From contig RDXI01000017.1 of the NCBI GenBank assembly GCA_004292795.1, forward strand, positions 1 to 35,536: a stretch of 35,536 nucleotides of DNA. Direction: 5' to 3'. Origin of the DNA: Bacteroidota bacterium. Lineage in GTDB: Bacteria; Bacteroidota; Bacteroidia; Cytophagales; Microscillaceae. The position numbers and the translations under genes are program-made. The notes beneath the pieces are model-generated. The model was not told the origin of the DNA, ran no database searches, and saw nothing but the letters and a program-made list of their open reading frames with translations. Positions 1-9,608 of this stretch are shown in pieces. Position 1 is the stretch's first letter. Every line of letters starts with the position of its first letter.

Positions 1-3000
1 ATAGGCTTCCAAATTTGCAAAATTGGGGTGTGCGTCTTGGGCGCGGAGGTTTACCCAGTCTTTGATGGTATTGGCAGACAAGGCAGTATTCCAAATGCGA
101 AGTTCATCAATGCTACCATTGAAGAAATTGCCGCCTGTGAGCCTCTTGCCTATGTGCAAAGCAGTAGCTCCATTCAAAGTAATGTTGGAGCCCGTAGCAC
201 TTGCTTCTAACTTGCCATTGAAGTATAGTTCTAAATTACCTGCTGATGAGCGTGTTACAGCCACGTGAGTCCACTTATTCAACACTACTAAACTAGTTGA
301 AACAAGTGTTTGATTGGCTGTATTGCTGGCGTTGGGCGTTCCAAAGCCAATTTTGTTGTCCAACAACACTATACCAAAGTCTTTGTCAAAACCTGCAGTG
401 TTGGCTGTTACCAAACCTGTACCATTTTCCCAATCACTTGAAGATAAGCCTAAGGCTGTGGGGCGAACCCAAAACTCTATGGTGAAATTGTCCTGCACAT
501 AGCGGGGCATATCCACATAGCCCGAACTGCCATTGAAGGTAAGGACAGTGCCACCATCTTTGTAGTTTGTGATAACGGCATTGCGTTCTGCTAAGATGAA
601 CTCGCCTGCGTTGGTTTCGGTGTGAGTTAAGCGTTTAGATGGGCGGTTTTGTACGCCTCCCAAGCTTATCCACGTGTTGTCTGCGTTGTTGTCGCGTTGG
701 GCGAAGCGAAGGGCATTGGCTACATCTACTGCAGTATTCGCGCTATAGTTATAGGCAAGGGTGGCTTGTGGAGTTGTCCCACCTACGAAGAACATACCCC
801 AATAGCGGTCTGTATAAAGGCTTGCATAATTGCTGGGTGGTGTTACAGTGTTAGGCGTTGCGTTCACTTTGTAGAGATACACCGCAGTAGGCGAGCCTGT
901 AATGTTGCTTGCCCGCATCACGTCTGTATTGGTAAGTGTCACACCGCTTGTTATATTATAAGTGTAAGCACTCACATCGCCAAGGGGTGCAGAAGATGTC
1001 TGCAAAGAGGGGGCATTAGCTATCCAATTATCAAAAGCCGCATAGTGGGCTTTATTTTCTGTAACACCACTTGCGCTGTCGTCAAAAGGCAAGTACACAA
1101 CCAAGCCACTTTCTGAACCTGTTAATTTTGAACACATACTTGCACGGATTTGTGCTTCAGCGCGAGCTGTATTCCAAATACGTAGTTCATCTATTCTGCC
1201 ATTTTGTGATGTTATCCCCATTGTACCTCCTAAAAAAGACTTGCCTACTTCCCAAAACTTATTACTTTGTGTAGCTGAGTTGTCGGGTGTACCAGATGAT
1301 GTAGTGGTCTGTAAAATACCATTGACATAAATAGATTTAGTGCTTGCATTGCTACTCACAAAAGCAACATGATACCATCGATTGGCGGTGATAACAGGGC
1401 TTGTGGTTTCGACGGTATGCCAGCCTGTAGTAGTAAATTTGTTAGTAGAAAAGCGCAATGTTCCTGTTGCGGTAAGGTCTAACGAAACTTGCATTTGATC
1501 GTTGTTGGCATCTTGTTGTGCGATACCTCTTGCATCTAATGTACTTACATTTATCCAAGTTTCAAAGGTGTAGGCATTACTTCCGCTAAACAAGGTAGGA
1601 GAAGCACCAATGTTTACATATTGTCCAGAAGAATTAAAGTTTAACATCGAACCGCTTCCAGCTAAAATATACGTAGAAGTCATTTTGGTATTTGACCAAG
1701 CACCCGCAGAAGGCGTACCTTGCCTCACTTTGTAATAATAAACTGTATTGGGAGATAAGCCACTTCTTACAGAGCTTACTCCTGTAATACCTGTTTGAGT
1801 GGGCGTTCCTGTGAACGAACCCGAAGTAGAAATTTCTATGTCATAGCTTGTGGCAGTAGCGTCTGCTGTCCAATTCGCTGTAAAACTTGTACTTGTAACA
1901 TTCGTAGCAGTTGTGGCAGAGAAGGGAGGGGTGTATGAAAATACACTTACATTGTTGGAGCTCGTAGCTTTGGCAACCGCAATATCTGTTTTTCCGTCTA
2001 AATTAAAATCGCCTATGCAAGAGGCGCGTCCTGCCCCACCTAAAGCATAATCAGTCGCAGTCGCAAAATTTCCAGTTCCATCACCAAGCAATATACTCAT
2101 AGTAGAACCATTATTGGGGGTAACCAAATCCATTTTGTTATCGCCATTAAAATCTGCTACCGAGATATAATAGGGTCCTGAACCTACCGCAAAATCGGTT
2201 GCCGCGCTAAAGCTTCCTGCACCATTACCAAGCAACACACTCACATTGTCAGTACTATTATTAGCTGTTGCTACATCACTCCTGCCATCATTATTGAAAT
2301 CTCCTACAACTACAGAAAATGGTCTATCACCTACGGCAAAAGTAGTAGCCGCTCCGAATGTTCCATTTCCTACCCCCAAAAGCAAACTAATGTTGTTGAT
2401 GTCCTTGTTGGCACTTACCAAATCTATATTGCCATCAACATTAAAATCGCCTACAGCAATGCCTGTTGTGCCTGCGCCTATGGCTGCCGTAAGACTTGTA
2501 GCAGTGGCAAAATTCCCCGTACCATTGCCTAAAAGTCTTACAGCAAGCGCATAAGCAGTTCCTGTACCTATCGAAAAATTGGTAGCCGCACCAAATGTTC
2601 CATCACCATTTCCTAGGAACATACTCACGTTAGAGCCACTGTAGTTGGCTACCAAAAAATCCATTTTACCATCATTGTTAAAATCAGCAGAGGCTGCAGC
2701 AGAAGCAAATTGTCCTGCACTCAAGTTAGTGGCACTTCCAAATGTTCCTGTAGCAGTTCCCAACTGCACATACACATTGTTAGAAACGGTAAATTTGGTA
2801 GTTACCAAATCAGCTATACCATCTCCATTGAAATCGCTGGTAGCTATTCCGCTCAAAGATGTTGTACCTAATGTATAATCCGTTTTGGCATAGCTCATTC
2901 CTGTGATGGTAAGGGCAGGCGAGTTCGTAACAGTGAACTGCCTTACAGCCGCTCCTGTGATGGTTTCCATTGAGCTTACCTGCTTGCCTGAAAATTTATC

Positions 3001-6000
3001 TTGCACGACTATGGGCGTTACGGAGGTAGCCCCTGCAGGCACTGTTACAGTAAGCGAAGTAGTGCTTCCTGCGGTTGGTATGGTTCTTATTGCGCCAAAA
3101 TACACGTAGTTATTAGCAGGAGTAGCATTGAAGTTATTGCCTGTAATGGTTACACTTGTGCCTATTCCTCCGTTGGTAGGCGAGAAGGAAGTAATAGTAG
3201 GCACTGGGCTATACAATAATACCTTTACTATAGCTGTTCCAGTATCACACGCCACTATGTCTGCCTTGCCATCAAGGTTAAAATCCGCTGATGAAACGCC
3301 AAAAGCTCCATTAAAAGGTAGTGTGATGTTAGCAAAGCCCCCTGTTCCATTGCCTAAAGCCATCACAAGTTTATCGCCTCCCGCACCATGTGCAGATATA
3401 TAATCTGTATTGCCATCTCCATTACAATCTGCTATAGTGATGTTGTTTGCTGGATTGGTATGTGCATTGATTGTGCTGGGCGTGAAAGAAGCTCCAGCAG
3501 AACCTGTAAAAAGACGAATATCTCCATTGTTAAAACCAATCAATAAATCCAAATCTGTATCTGCGTCAAAGCGTCCTGTGGCTATGGATACAGACGCGCT
3601 ACTCACTCCTCCTGCTACAGTACTGATGGTAGGAGCATTGAAAGTACCTGAGCCTGTATTAGTTGCCACCAATAGGTTGTTAGTGGTGTTAGGTCCGACA
3701 CAAGCAATATCTATATCACCATCAAGGTCAAAATCGCCTACTGCCAAAGATTGTGCATCATTGAATACTCCAATGGTAACGCTACCATAAAAATTGCCTG
3801 TGCCGTCACCTAATTTCACATAAATATTATCTCCATTGGTATGGGCAGTGGCTATATCTACAAAACCATCTCCATTAAAGTCTGCCAAAGCTACGTCTGT
3901 GGGGTTAGTCCCAACGCTTGTGTTATAAGCAGTAGGGAAATTACCTGTACCATCACCCAACAAAGCTCGTACATTGTTCAAACCAAAATTGGCTACTACC
4001 AAATCCAATTTCCCATCATTGTTCAGGTCATCTGTTTTGATAGCATACGGAAAAGATGACGTGCCTGTAGAAAGCGTGGCTGTATTGCTAAAATTGCCTG
4101 TCCCATCTCCTAAACGTATGCTAACATTGTTCGCACTGCCATTAACAACTGCTACATCAGGTTTGCCATCATTGTTGAAGTCTCCCACAGCAGTAGCGCG
4201 TGGTGAGTTATCAACTGTTATCGTTTTGGTGCTATAGGTATTGGCGTTGACAGCAAGCGTAGGCGAGGTAGTAACTGTAAAAAAGTGCGTGGTAGCATTC
4301 AAAGAACTTGCCTGCTTGCCTGTAACCTCATCTTGCACCACGATAGGAGAAACTGAACTCGCTCCCAACGGAACAGTAAAAGTAAGCGAAGTAGCACTGC
4401 CAGCCGTAGGATTGACTTTCAAACCACCTATATACACCACATTGTCATTGTACGCCACATTGAAGTTTGTACCTGTGATAGTTACGCTTGTGCCTGCTAT
4501 GCCATTCGTGGGTGTAAAGGAAGTAATAGCGGGTAATGCTGTTTTTAGTTTGGTTGTGAAGGCAGTGGAAGTAGCGCGTATGAAGTTGTCCACCCCTGCA
4601 TCAGGATTTAAATCTACCGTACCCACAAAGTTACCCGCATAATAAATATTATCACCGTTGTCTATCACAATATCAATACCTTCATCATTGCCTGTCCCTC
4701 CTACTTGTTTTACCCAAGTAAAATTGCCCGCACTATTCAGTTTTAAGACAAAAACATCATTGCTTGTTGATACAGAAGATAGCAAAGTACTGCCTGCCCC
4801 AGCATCAAAATCTACATTAGTGCCTTTGAAAAAACCTGTAACATATACATCACTGTTCGTGTCAAGGACAATATCGCTACCTTTATCATTTTCACCTCCT
4901 ACAGTTCCTCCTAACCTTTGCGCCCAAACAAAATTGCCTGAAGCATCTAATTTGCTGACGAAAATATCTTCTGTAGTGCCTGTCAAGTCAAACACTGCCC
5001 CACTTGGGTCAAAATCTACTGTGCCACTGTTTACTTTACCTGCCATATACACACCCGAAGCATCTGCAACCATTGAATTAGGCAATGGTACTCCTTGTTT
5101 TACCCATACAAAATTACCCGCCACATCATATTTGGCTAAAAAAGTGTTTGGTCCTGTCAGGTTGGTCGTTCCTGCACCATTGTCAAAATCTACTGTACCG
5201 TTAAAATTGCCTGCTACGTACACATTCCCCATAGCATCAAAGGCAAGTTTGTCTGTATTATCGCTATTTGAACCATTGTCACCTACTATATTCACCCAAA
5301 CAAAATTGCCTAAAGCATCTAATTTGAGCGTATATCCATCAGCATCAAATGGTCCTGGTGTGCTATAAATTACACTCCCTGCGCCAGGGTCAAAATCCAC
5401 AGAAGTACCTGCAAAACGACCAGCGACATAGATATTTCCTGAAGCATCTACCTTGATGTTGCCTACTCCACTGTTCGTATTATTTGCCAAGTCTTTTGCC
5501 CAAACAAAATTACCTGAAGCATCTAATTTGAGTATATGGGTGGCGTAAGCACCGTTTGCTATATACGTCCCTGGTCCTGGGTCAATATCCTCAGTACCAT
5601 TTACATTTAACGCCATATATACATTTCCTGACGCATCAACAATAAAGTCATCAGTATAGGTTCCTATATCTGTAGATGCAGCAGAAGCTATGAAGGCTTT
5701 AGCCCATACATAATTACCAGTTGCATCTATCTTGGCAATATATGAATTAGCACTCAATCCACCAAGTGGTGTCATGGTAGGCGTAGAGCCAAGTGTAGTA
5801 GGCGAATTAAGATATCCCGCAATGTATGTATTGCCAGCCAAGTCAGTTTTTGTAATCGTAACGGAAATTGAAGCGGGAGTCGCAGGCGGAGCGGCACTCC
5901 ATCCATACACCACATTTTGCGCTTGTGCCTCTCCGCAGGCAAGGCATAAAAACAGACACAGGTAGGTCAATCTCTTATAAATACTTACTGCTATTGGAGC

Positions 6001-6033
6001 AAGTATAGAATTCAGGGAGCAGATGTTTTTCAT
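1..6033 (-). CDS. Giant secreted multidomain protein (beta-propeller, TIG, FG-GAP, FnIII, LamG), 3' end off window
   Basis: The frame is open from the ATG at 6033 to the window edge, giving 2011 visible residues and no stop. Order seen: signal peptide (about 1-39, with a hydrophobic run ending in AQAQ); SBBP-type propeller repeats of the form DASGN-Y-AG-F-GT-VDFDPG (about 60-485); a TIG/IPT domain (about 500-585); seven FG-GAP/VCBS units with DFN-DG-D calcium-loop motifs (about 598-936); a second TIG (about 941-1030); a second FG-GAP block (about 1048-1361); a fibronectin type III domain (about 1366-1435); a LamG domain (about 1438-1630); a linker; and a second LamG domain (about 1811-1990). 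These families mediate carbohydrate or surface binding in secreted Bacteroidetes proteins. Adhesion or matrix binding is inferred. A type IX secretion tail would lie beyond the left edge and cannot be seen. One FG-GAP unit near 2540 is shortened in frame. A good promoter lies just upstream. Confidence 0.9.
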   Translation of the reverse strand, partial: MKNICSLNSILAPIAVSIYKRLTYLCLFLCLACGEAQAQNVVYGWSAAPPATPASISVTITKTDLAGNTYIAGYLNSPTTLGSTPTMTPLGGLSANSYIAKIDATGNYVWAKAFIASAASTDIGTYTDDFIVDASGNVYMALNVNGTEDIDPGPGTYIANGAYATHILKLDASGNFVWAKDLANNTNSGVGNIKVDASGNIYVAGRFAGTSVDFDPGAGSVIYSTPGPFDADGYTLKLDALGNFVWVNIVGDNGSNSDNTDKLAFDAMGNVYVAGNFNGTVDFDNGAGTTNLTGPNTFLAKYDVAGNFVWVKQGVPLPNSMVADASGVYMAGKVNSGTVDFDPSGAVFDLTGTTEDIFVSKLDASGNFVWAQRLGGTVGGENDKGSDIVLDTNSDVYVTGFFKGTNVDFDAGAGSTLLSSVSTSNDVFVLKLNSAGNFTWVKQVGGTGNDEGIDIVIDNGDNIYYAGNFVGTVDLNPDAGVDNFIRATSTAFTTKLKTALPAITSFTPTNGIAGTSVTITGTNFNVAYNDNVVYIGGLKVNPTAGSATSLTFTVPLGASSVSPIVVQDEVTGKQASSLNATTHFFTVTTSPTLAVNANTYSTKTITVDNSPRATAVGDFNNDGKPDVAVVNGSANNVSIRLGDGTGNFSNTATLSTGTSSFPYAIKTDDLNNDGKLDLVVANFGLNNVRALLGDGTGNFPTAYNTSVGTNPTDVALADFNGDGFVDIATAHTNGDNIYVKLGDGTGNFYGSVTIGVFNDAQSLAVGDFDLDGDIDIACVGPNTTNNLLVATNTGSGTFNAPTISTVAGGVSSASVSIATGRFDADTDLDLLIGFNNGDIRLFTGSAGASFTPSTINAHTNPANNITIADCNGDGNTDYISAHGAGGDKLVMALGNGTGGFANITLPFNGAFGVSSADFNLDGKADIVACDTGTAIVKVLLYSPVPTITSFSPTNGGIGTSVTITGNNFNATPANNYVYFGAIRTIPTAGSTTSLTVTVPAGATSVTPIVVQDKFSGKQVSSMETITGAAVRQFTVTNSPALTITGMSYAKTDYTLGTTSLSGIATSDFNGDGIADLVTTKFTVSNNVYVQLGTATGTFGSATNLSAGQFASAAASADFNNDGKMDFLVANYSGSNVSMFLGNGDGTFGAATNFSIGTGTAYALAVRLLGNGTGNFATATSLTAAIGAGTTGIAVGDFNVDGNIDLVSANKDINNISLLLGVGNGTFGAATTFAVGDRPFSVVVGDFNNDGRSDVATANNSTDNVSVLLGNGAGSFSAATDFAVGSGPYYISVADFNGDNKMDLVTPNNGSTMSILLGDGTGNFATATDYALGGAGRASCIGDFNLDGKTDIAVAKATSSNNVSVFSYTPPFSATTATNVTSTSFTANWTADATATSYDIEISTSGSFTGTPTQTGITGVSSVRSGLSPNTVYYYKVRQGTPSAGAWSNTKMTSTYILAGSGSMLNFNSSGQYVNIGASPTLFSGSNAYTFETWINVSTLDARGIAQQDANNDQMQVSLDLTATGTLRFSTNKFTTTGWHTVETTSPVITANRWYHVAFVSSNASTKSIYVNGILQTTTSSGTPDNSATQSNKFWEVGKSFLGGTMGITSQNGRIDELRIWNTARAEAQIRASMCSKLTGSESGLVVYLPFDDSASGVTENKAHYAAFDNWIANAPSLQTSSAPLGDVSAYTYNITSGVTLTNTDVMRASNITGSPTAVYLYKVNATPNTVTPPSNYASLYTDRYWGMFFVGGTTPQATLAYNYSANTAVDVANALRFAQRDNNADNTWISLGGVQNRPSKRLTHTETNAGEFILAERNAVITNYKDGGTVLTFNGSSGYVDMPRYVQDNFTIEFWVRPTALGLSSSDWENGTGLVTANTAGFDKDFGIVLLDNKIGFGTPNASNTANQTLVSTSLVVLNKWTHVAVTRSSAGNLELYFNGKLEASATGSNITLNGATALHIGKRLTGGNFFNGSIDELRIWNTALSANTIKDWVNLRAQDAHPNFANLEAY
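1950..2890 (-). repeat. FG-GAP/VCBS repeat block 2 (about 7 units, one collapsed)
   Basis: Successive units of about 48 residues carry a D-F-N-x-D-G-x-x-D loop followed by NNVS-x-LG-x-G-x-G-x-F. Near 2530-2546 the text runs from a unit end (AYALAV) directly into RLLGNGTGNF. About 25 residues containing the DFNxDG loop of that unit are missing, yet the frame is kept. Confidence 0.85.
3225..4240 (-). repeat. FG-GAP/VCBS repeat block 1 (7 units)
   Basis: Seven units of the DFNxDGxxD ... LGDGTGNF type lie between the two TIG domains of the giant protein. The loop residues are well conserved in most units. The fifth unit (GRFDADTDLD) and the sixth (ADCNGDGNTD) have variant loops. Confidence 0.85.
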
Positions 6034-6051
6034 AGAACATAAGATTTTTTA

Positions 6052-6084
6052 CAAAAATACGCAAAAAAAGGGCTAACTTCCAAA
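6052..6084 (-). promoter_or_regulatory. Bacteroidetes-type promoter of the giant gene
   Basis: On the minus strand the -33 box TTTG (6081-6084) and the -7 box TATTTTTG (6052-6059) are separated by 21 bases, matching TTTG-N17-23-TAnnTTTG. The ATG lies about 20 bases further on, at 6033. Confidence 0.6.
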
Positions 6085-6161
6085 TTTTCGAGGGTTACAA
6101 ATGAGCTACAAAGGTTTTAATCTTTAAAAAATCACATTTAATTCTTTAAAAAGTCATATTA

Positions 6162-7832
6162 TTAGAAGCTTTTAACAAAATTTTCCAAATCTATGTTCTC
6201 TGTAAGGTTTAACTTCTTTTTCAATCTGTATTTAATCATTTTTACACTTTTGCCTTCTATGTTCAGCAGGCGAGCTATGTCTTTGGTGCTTAGGTTGATG
6301 CGAATGTAGGCAAGCGTCTTTTGCTCATGCACTGTCAGTTGTGGATACTGCACCGCGAGTTGTTGGAAAAAAGCAGGGTGAACTTGCTCGAAGTGCAAGC
6401 GGAACTTGTCCCAATCCTCATCAAGATTTAGGCTTTCCTGCAAAGCCTTGCCTACCTCCTTGAAGTCAGGTATGCCCTCTTCTTTGCGCTCTCCTATTTT
6501 TTGGAGTTGTTTCTGAATATCGTGGAGCATATTGTTTTTTTCCAACATTTGCATCATCAACATAGCCAATTCGCGGTCTTTGAAAGCCACCTCTTCCTCG
6601 TGCATGGCTTGTTCTTGTTGCATCTTTTCTTGCAAAAACCTGTTTTCTTCCTCCTTTAGTTGTTGTTCGTAGGCGAGGCTTTGCATCTTCAGTCTGTTCG
6701 CTTGTGCTTCTTCATTGATGGCTTTGTACTTGTAGCTCATAGCCAAAGACAATATCACTATCTCTACCAACGTGCTTATTTCTAAGGCATACCGCGCCCA
6801 AAAGCTGTCCCCAATTACACTCCTATTGTGAAGCACCAAGACGACAAGCCCCACCGCATACGCCAACCATGCCCCCACATAATAACCTGCATACGGATTG
6901 CCCCGCCGCCAAATAAAAATGCCTGTAGCCACCAAAAAAAGCGTGTAAAAAGGGTTGAAGGTAAATATAATGCGTGTAGTAGTAGGAAAATTAAACAAAG
7001 TAGCACAAATAAGGATAAAAACACCATAGCCCGAAGCATACAACAGCATCTTTTCTGCCCTGCGCGAATACTTGCGGGCATCTAAAAACAAACGGGCAAA
7101 ATTGGCGGAACAAATATTCAAACAGCCCACCCAATAATAGATTCCATTGTTATTGAAAATGGGAAAATCGCCCAAGACGTATTGGTACAAGTGCTGTGAA
7201 GACTGCACCAACAGCATAAAAAACGCAAAGCCAATATAATACAGATACGCGAAATCGCGCACTACCCACCACACAAAAACATTGTATATTATCATCAAAG
7301 ACATAATACCATACAAAAAACCATAAAAAAGTGTTCTTTGTGTATTATCTTCACGGAAATATTGCTCACTCCAAAGTGTAAACTTCAGTTTCATTTGGGT
7401 TTGCGTTTTGTAGCGCAGATAGACCTCGTTTTCGGTGTGGGCAGGCAAGGCAAGGGAAAACAAAAGATTGTAATGTGGCAATGGACGAGTACGAAACGCC
7501 ATTCTGTCGCCTGTAGTCGTTTGTTTCCAAACGCCTTTTGCATCTTTTTGCCACAGTGAAATCGTGTCCACCCGCGCCCCTATTTCCAACAAATACGTCT
7601 GTAATTGTTCAGTGCGAGCAAATCGCAACCGTACCCAAACAGGATAACGCACAAAACCCAAATTACGCCCCTTTTGCAAAGGCTGAAAGGCTTGCCTACT
7701 CGCCTGCCCGAAGCCCGCTTGTTCGGTGCTGTCTATCCAATATGTCAATACAAAATCTTTAGGTGTGTCTTGCCCATAACAAAATGCCACACTTGCCACC
7801 CACAAAACCACATACATTATAAATTGTGCCAT
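6162..7832 (-). CDS. 7TM-DISM receptor with C-terminal LuxR-type HTH
   Basis: The protein has 556 residues from the ATG at 7832. A TTG two codons earlier is less likely. A signal peptide (about 1-20, ending FCYG) leads into a 7TMR-DISM extracellular sensing domain (about 25-155), about seven membrane helices (about 165-375), and a long charged coiled coil rich in E, Q and K (about 380-470). The end is a helix-turn-helix of the LuxR/GerE fold, containing LTVHEQKTLAYI and STKDIARLLNIEGKSVKMIK. By family knowledge such proteins sense an extracellular ligand and may act on transcription, but how a membrane-held HTH reaches DNA is not established. There is no kinase, so this is a one-component design. 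It lies just beyond the promoter of the giant secreted gene, so regulation of that gene is a possible but unproven link. Confidence 0.85.
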   Translation of the reverse strand: MAQFIMYVVLWVASVAFCYGQDTPKDFVLTYWIDSTEQAGFGQASRQAFQPLQKGRNLGFVRYPVWVRLRFARTEQLQTYLLEIGARVDTISLWQKDAKGVWKQTTTGDRMAFRTRPLPHYNLLFSLALPAHTENEVYLRYKTQTQMKLKFTLWSEQYFREDNTQRTLFYGFLYGIMSLMIIYNVFVWWVVRDFAYLYYIGFAFFMLLVQSSQHLYQYVLGDFPIFNNNGIYYWVGCLNICSANFARLFLDARKYSRRAEKMLLYASGYGVFILICATLFNFPTTTRIIFTFNPFYTLFLVATGIFIWRRGNPYAGYYVGAWLAYAVGLVVLVLHNRSVIGDSFWARYALEISTLVEIVILSLAMSYKYKAINEEAQANRLKMQSLAYEQQLKEEENRFLQEKMQQEQAMHEEEVAFKDRELAMLMMQMLEKNNMLHDIQKQLQKIGERKEEGIPDFKEVGKALQESLNLDEDWDKFRLHFEQVHPAFFQQLAVQYPQLTVHEQKTLAYIRINLSTKDIARLLNIEGKSVKMIKYRLKKKLNLTENIDLENFVKSF

Positions 7833-7852
7833 ATACAAAACAAACTATGTTT

Positions 7853-7891
7853 CATAAAAAAATCCACTTCTGTACTATAGTAAGAAGTGGA
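7853..7891 (-). terminator. Rho-independent terminator after the TPR-like gene
   Basis: TCCACTTCT (7863-7871) pairs with AGAAGTGGA (7883-7891), and the middle TACTATAGTA is itself self-complementary. Read on the minus strand the stem is followed by a run of seven T. It sits 40 bases after the stop at 7931. Confidence 0.8.
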
Positions 7892-7930
7892 CAATGTCTA
7901 TAACCGCCATAAAGGGGATTAAGTTGTAAA

Positions 7931-8392
7931 TTAGTTCATAGATTTGAACTGAATTTTAGAAAGTTTTTCGCGTAGTTGCGCTTCTACTTCTTCGGGGCTT
8001 ACACGATAGAAGCGTACCATACCCAAGTGTTGGTAAATGTCTTTCAACACGTTTTTCACACGGGGGTCGCTGTCCTTGCCTACTGCATACGCATTTTCAA
8101 AATAAGGCAATGCTTGTTTGAGGTAGCCTATTTTCTTCTTCTCAAAAGGCTCGCCTTGCTCAAGGTATTCAATCACCTTCATTTTGGTAGTTTCTTTGTG
8201 AGGCTCAAGCGCGAGGTTGTAGTAGTACGCACCCAAGATGAAGTTAGCCGCGAAATCACGAGGGTCTTTCTTTAACACATCTTCTTGCTCTTTCTTATCA
8301 GCTTCGCTGATGTCTTGAGCGTAGCCTGCTGTACCAATAAGAGCAAAGAATAGGCAAGCAAGGGGCATGATTTGACTGAAAAAACGTTTCAT
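7931..8392 (-). CDS. Small periplasmic protein with TPR-like helices, function unknown
   Basis: The protein has 153 residues. A clear signal peptide (about 1-26, ending in GYAQ) is followed by an all-helical region. That region contains DFAANFILGAYYYNLAL and GYLKQALPYFENAYAVG, which look like two tetratricopeptide-type helical pairs (about 45-125). The start ATG at 8392 gives the best signal peptide. It is a single gene between a DUF218 gene upstream and the 7TM-DISM receptor downstream, with its own terminator. No enzyme motif was seen. A protein-interaction role in the periplasm is inferred. Confidence 0.75.
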   Translation of the reverse strand: MKRFFSQIMPLACLFFALIGTAGYAQDISEADKKEQEDVLKKDPRDFAANFILGAYYYNLALEPHKETTKMKVIEYLEQGEPFEKKKIGYLKQALPYFENAYAVGKDSDPRVKNVLKDIYQHLGMVRFYRVSPEEVEAQLREKLSKIQFKSMN

Positions 8393-8487
8393 TTTCTTAG
8401 ATTTTTTTTAGTTTTTAGCGAATTTCATTGCAAGTACGAAAAAAAAAACGAATTGCGCAAATTTTTTCATACAAAATTAGCTTTTTC

Positions 8488-9147
8488 CTAAAATATTTTC
8501 ACTGACTCGCCCAAAAATTTGGGTTGTGTGTGGAATATGTATAGGTCGAAGAACAAATTTACCCTTGCGAAAATCTCGCGGACTTGTGTCTTGAAGCCAA
8601 TCTCACTGCTCACGTCTTGCGCGTTGTAGGCAATGGCTTGTATGCCATATTGACGCGCTGTGAAGACTGCTCGCTTGTTGTGAAACGGTTGTGAAACTAT
8701 AGTATAGCGGTTTTGTCCAAACACTTTGTAGGCGCGTATCACCGAGTCAAGGGTTCGAAAGCCTGCATAATCCAAAAAAATAGCTTCTTCGGGTACGCCT
8801 TTTTCCATCAAAGCCTTTTTCATATCCAATGGCTCGTTGTAGTAGGAAAGGCTATTATCGCCACTTACCAACAAAAAATCAACTTTGTTAGACTTGTATA
8901 ACGCCACCGCCGCCTCTATCCTATATTTGAAATACATATTAGAACGCCCATCGGCTACCTTTTTGCTCGTACCCAGAATGAGCGCGACACGATTGCGAGC
9001 CACTTGTTCCACTGTATCAAACACCCACGAAGACGCATACCACTCCACCGCGAAGTAGGCAAGCAAAACGCTGAAGATGCCTGCTCCGCCTGCAATGAGT
9101 AGCCACTTCAAAGTATGGCGCAACCATGTAGGCAATTTTTGGAACAT
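8488..9147 (-). CDS. SanA-like DUF218 inner-membrane protein
   Basis: The protein has 219 residues. One N-terminal membrane helix (about 13-34) is followed by a DUF218/YdcF-type domain containing VALILGTSKKVADG, the family's nucleotide-like opening motif, then FLLVSGDN, YRIEAAVALY and TIVSQPFHNKRAVFTARQYG. The order matches E. coli SanA, the protein linked to envelope barrier function and vancomycin exclusion, and the length is close to its roughly 240 residues. The biochemical activity of the family is unknown. It is probably transcribed alone from about 9150, and no strong promoter was recognised. Confidence 0.85.
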   Translation of the reverse strand: MFQKLPTWLRHTLKWLLIAGGAGIFSVLLAYFAVEWYASSWVFDTVEQVARNRVALILGTSKKVADGRSNMYFKYRIEAAVALYKSNKVDFLLVSGDNSLSYYNEPLDMKKALMEKGVPEEAIFLDYAGFRTLDSVIRAYKVFGQNRYTIVSQPFHNKRAVFTARQYGIQAIAYNAQDVSSEIGFKTQVREIFARVNLFFDLYIFHTQPKFLGESVKIF

Positions 9148-9200
9148 TGTTGGTTGAATAGAGGTAGTTTTTCTTTATACGCAAAAATCAAGCTATAAGT

Positions 9201-9521
9201 TTAGCTCGCCTCCTTGTCTTCTACCTTCACGCGCATACCGAGCTTGTCTTGCACCACATTTTGCAACAACTCATTGCTTTTTTGGAGGCGTTCATGGCGT
9301 TTTTCCAATTCTTCGATGACTTGTGTGTAGGCATTCTCTTTAAAAGTTGTAACTTTGTAGGCAAGAAAAGCCACCCAACACAACGACACACAGAAAAAAA
9401 TCCAGCCACCGTCCCAGCCTGTCAGCCATTGTGTGCCAACAGAAATACCGACAACGCTCAACATACGAAGTCCAAAACCTTGAAAATCAGTACCATCTAA
9501 GTGGATTTGAATGTGGGGCAT
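9201..9521 (-). CDS. Small membrane protein with coiled-coil tail, unknown
   Basis: The protein has 106 residues from the ATG at 9521. A longer frame upstream only translates low-complexity repeat DNA (Pro/Ser/Leu-rich) and is not taken as coding. A hydrophobic region (about 18-58) could hold one or two membrane helices. It is followed by a charged helix (about 64-96) with coiled-coil spacing. The family is not recognised. The leader is unusual, because a pyrimidine-rich repeat tract on the coding strand reaches to within a few bases of the ATG. Confidence 0.6.
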   Translation of the reverse strand: MPHIQIHLDGTDFQGFGLRMLSVVGISVGTQWLTGWDGGWIFFCVSLCWVAFLAYKVTTFKENAYTQVIEELEKRHERLQKSNELLQNVVQDKLGMRVKVEDKEAS

Positions 9522-9523
9522 AG

Positions 9524-9596
9524 AAAGGGGGGAAGGGTTGAGGGGTGGAAGGGTGGAAAGGTTGAGGGGGGAAGGGTGGAAAGGTTGAGGGTAGAA
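9524..9596 (-). repeat. Pyrimidine-rich imperfect direct repeats abutting a start codon
   Basis: On the coding (minus) strand this tract is made of units such as CAACCTTTCCACCCTTCC and ends directly before the ATG at 9521. It is a simple repeat of about 9-10 bases. The same design occurs before the genes starting at 25116 and 27545. Confidence 0.7.
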
Positions 9597-9608
9597 CGAG
9601 TAGGCAGG

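Noticed and set aside
23..5965. Many plus-strand open frames of 60-236 codons opposite the giant gene
   Set aside because: They are shadows of the repetitive minus-strand gene. Their Pro/Leu/Ser/Val-rich text is the complement of the repeat units, and they lack starts, promoters and family features.
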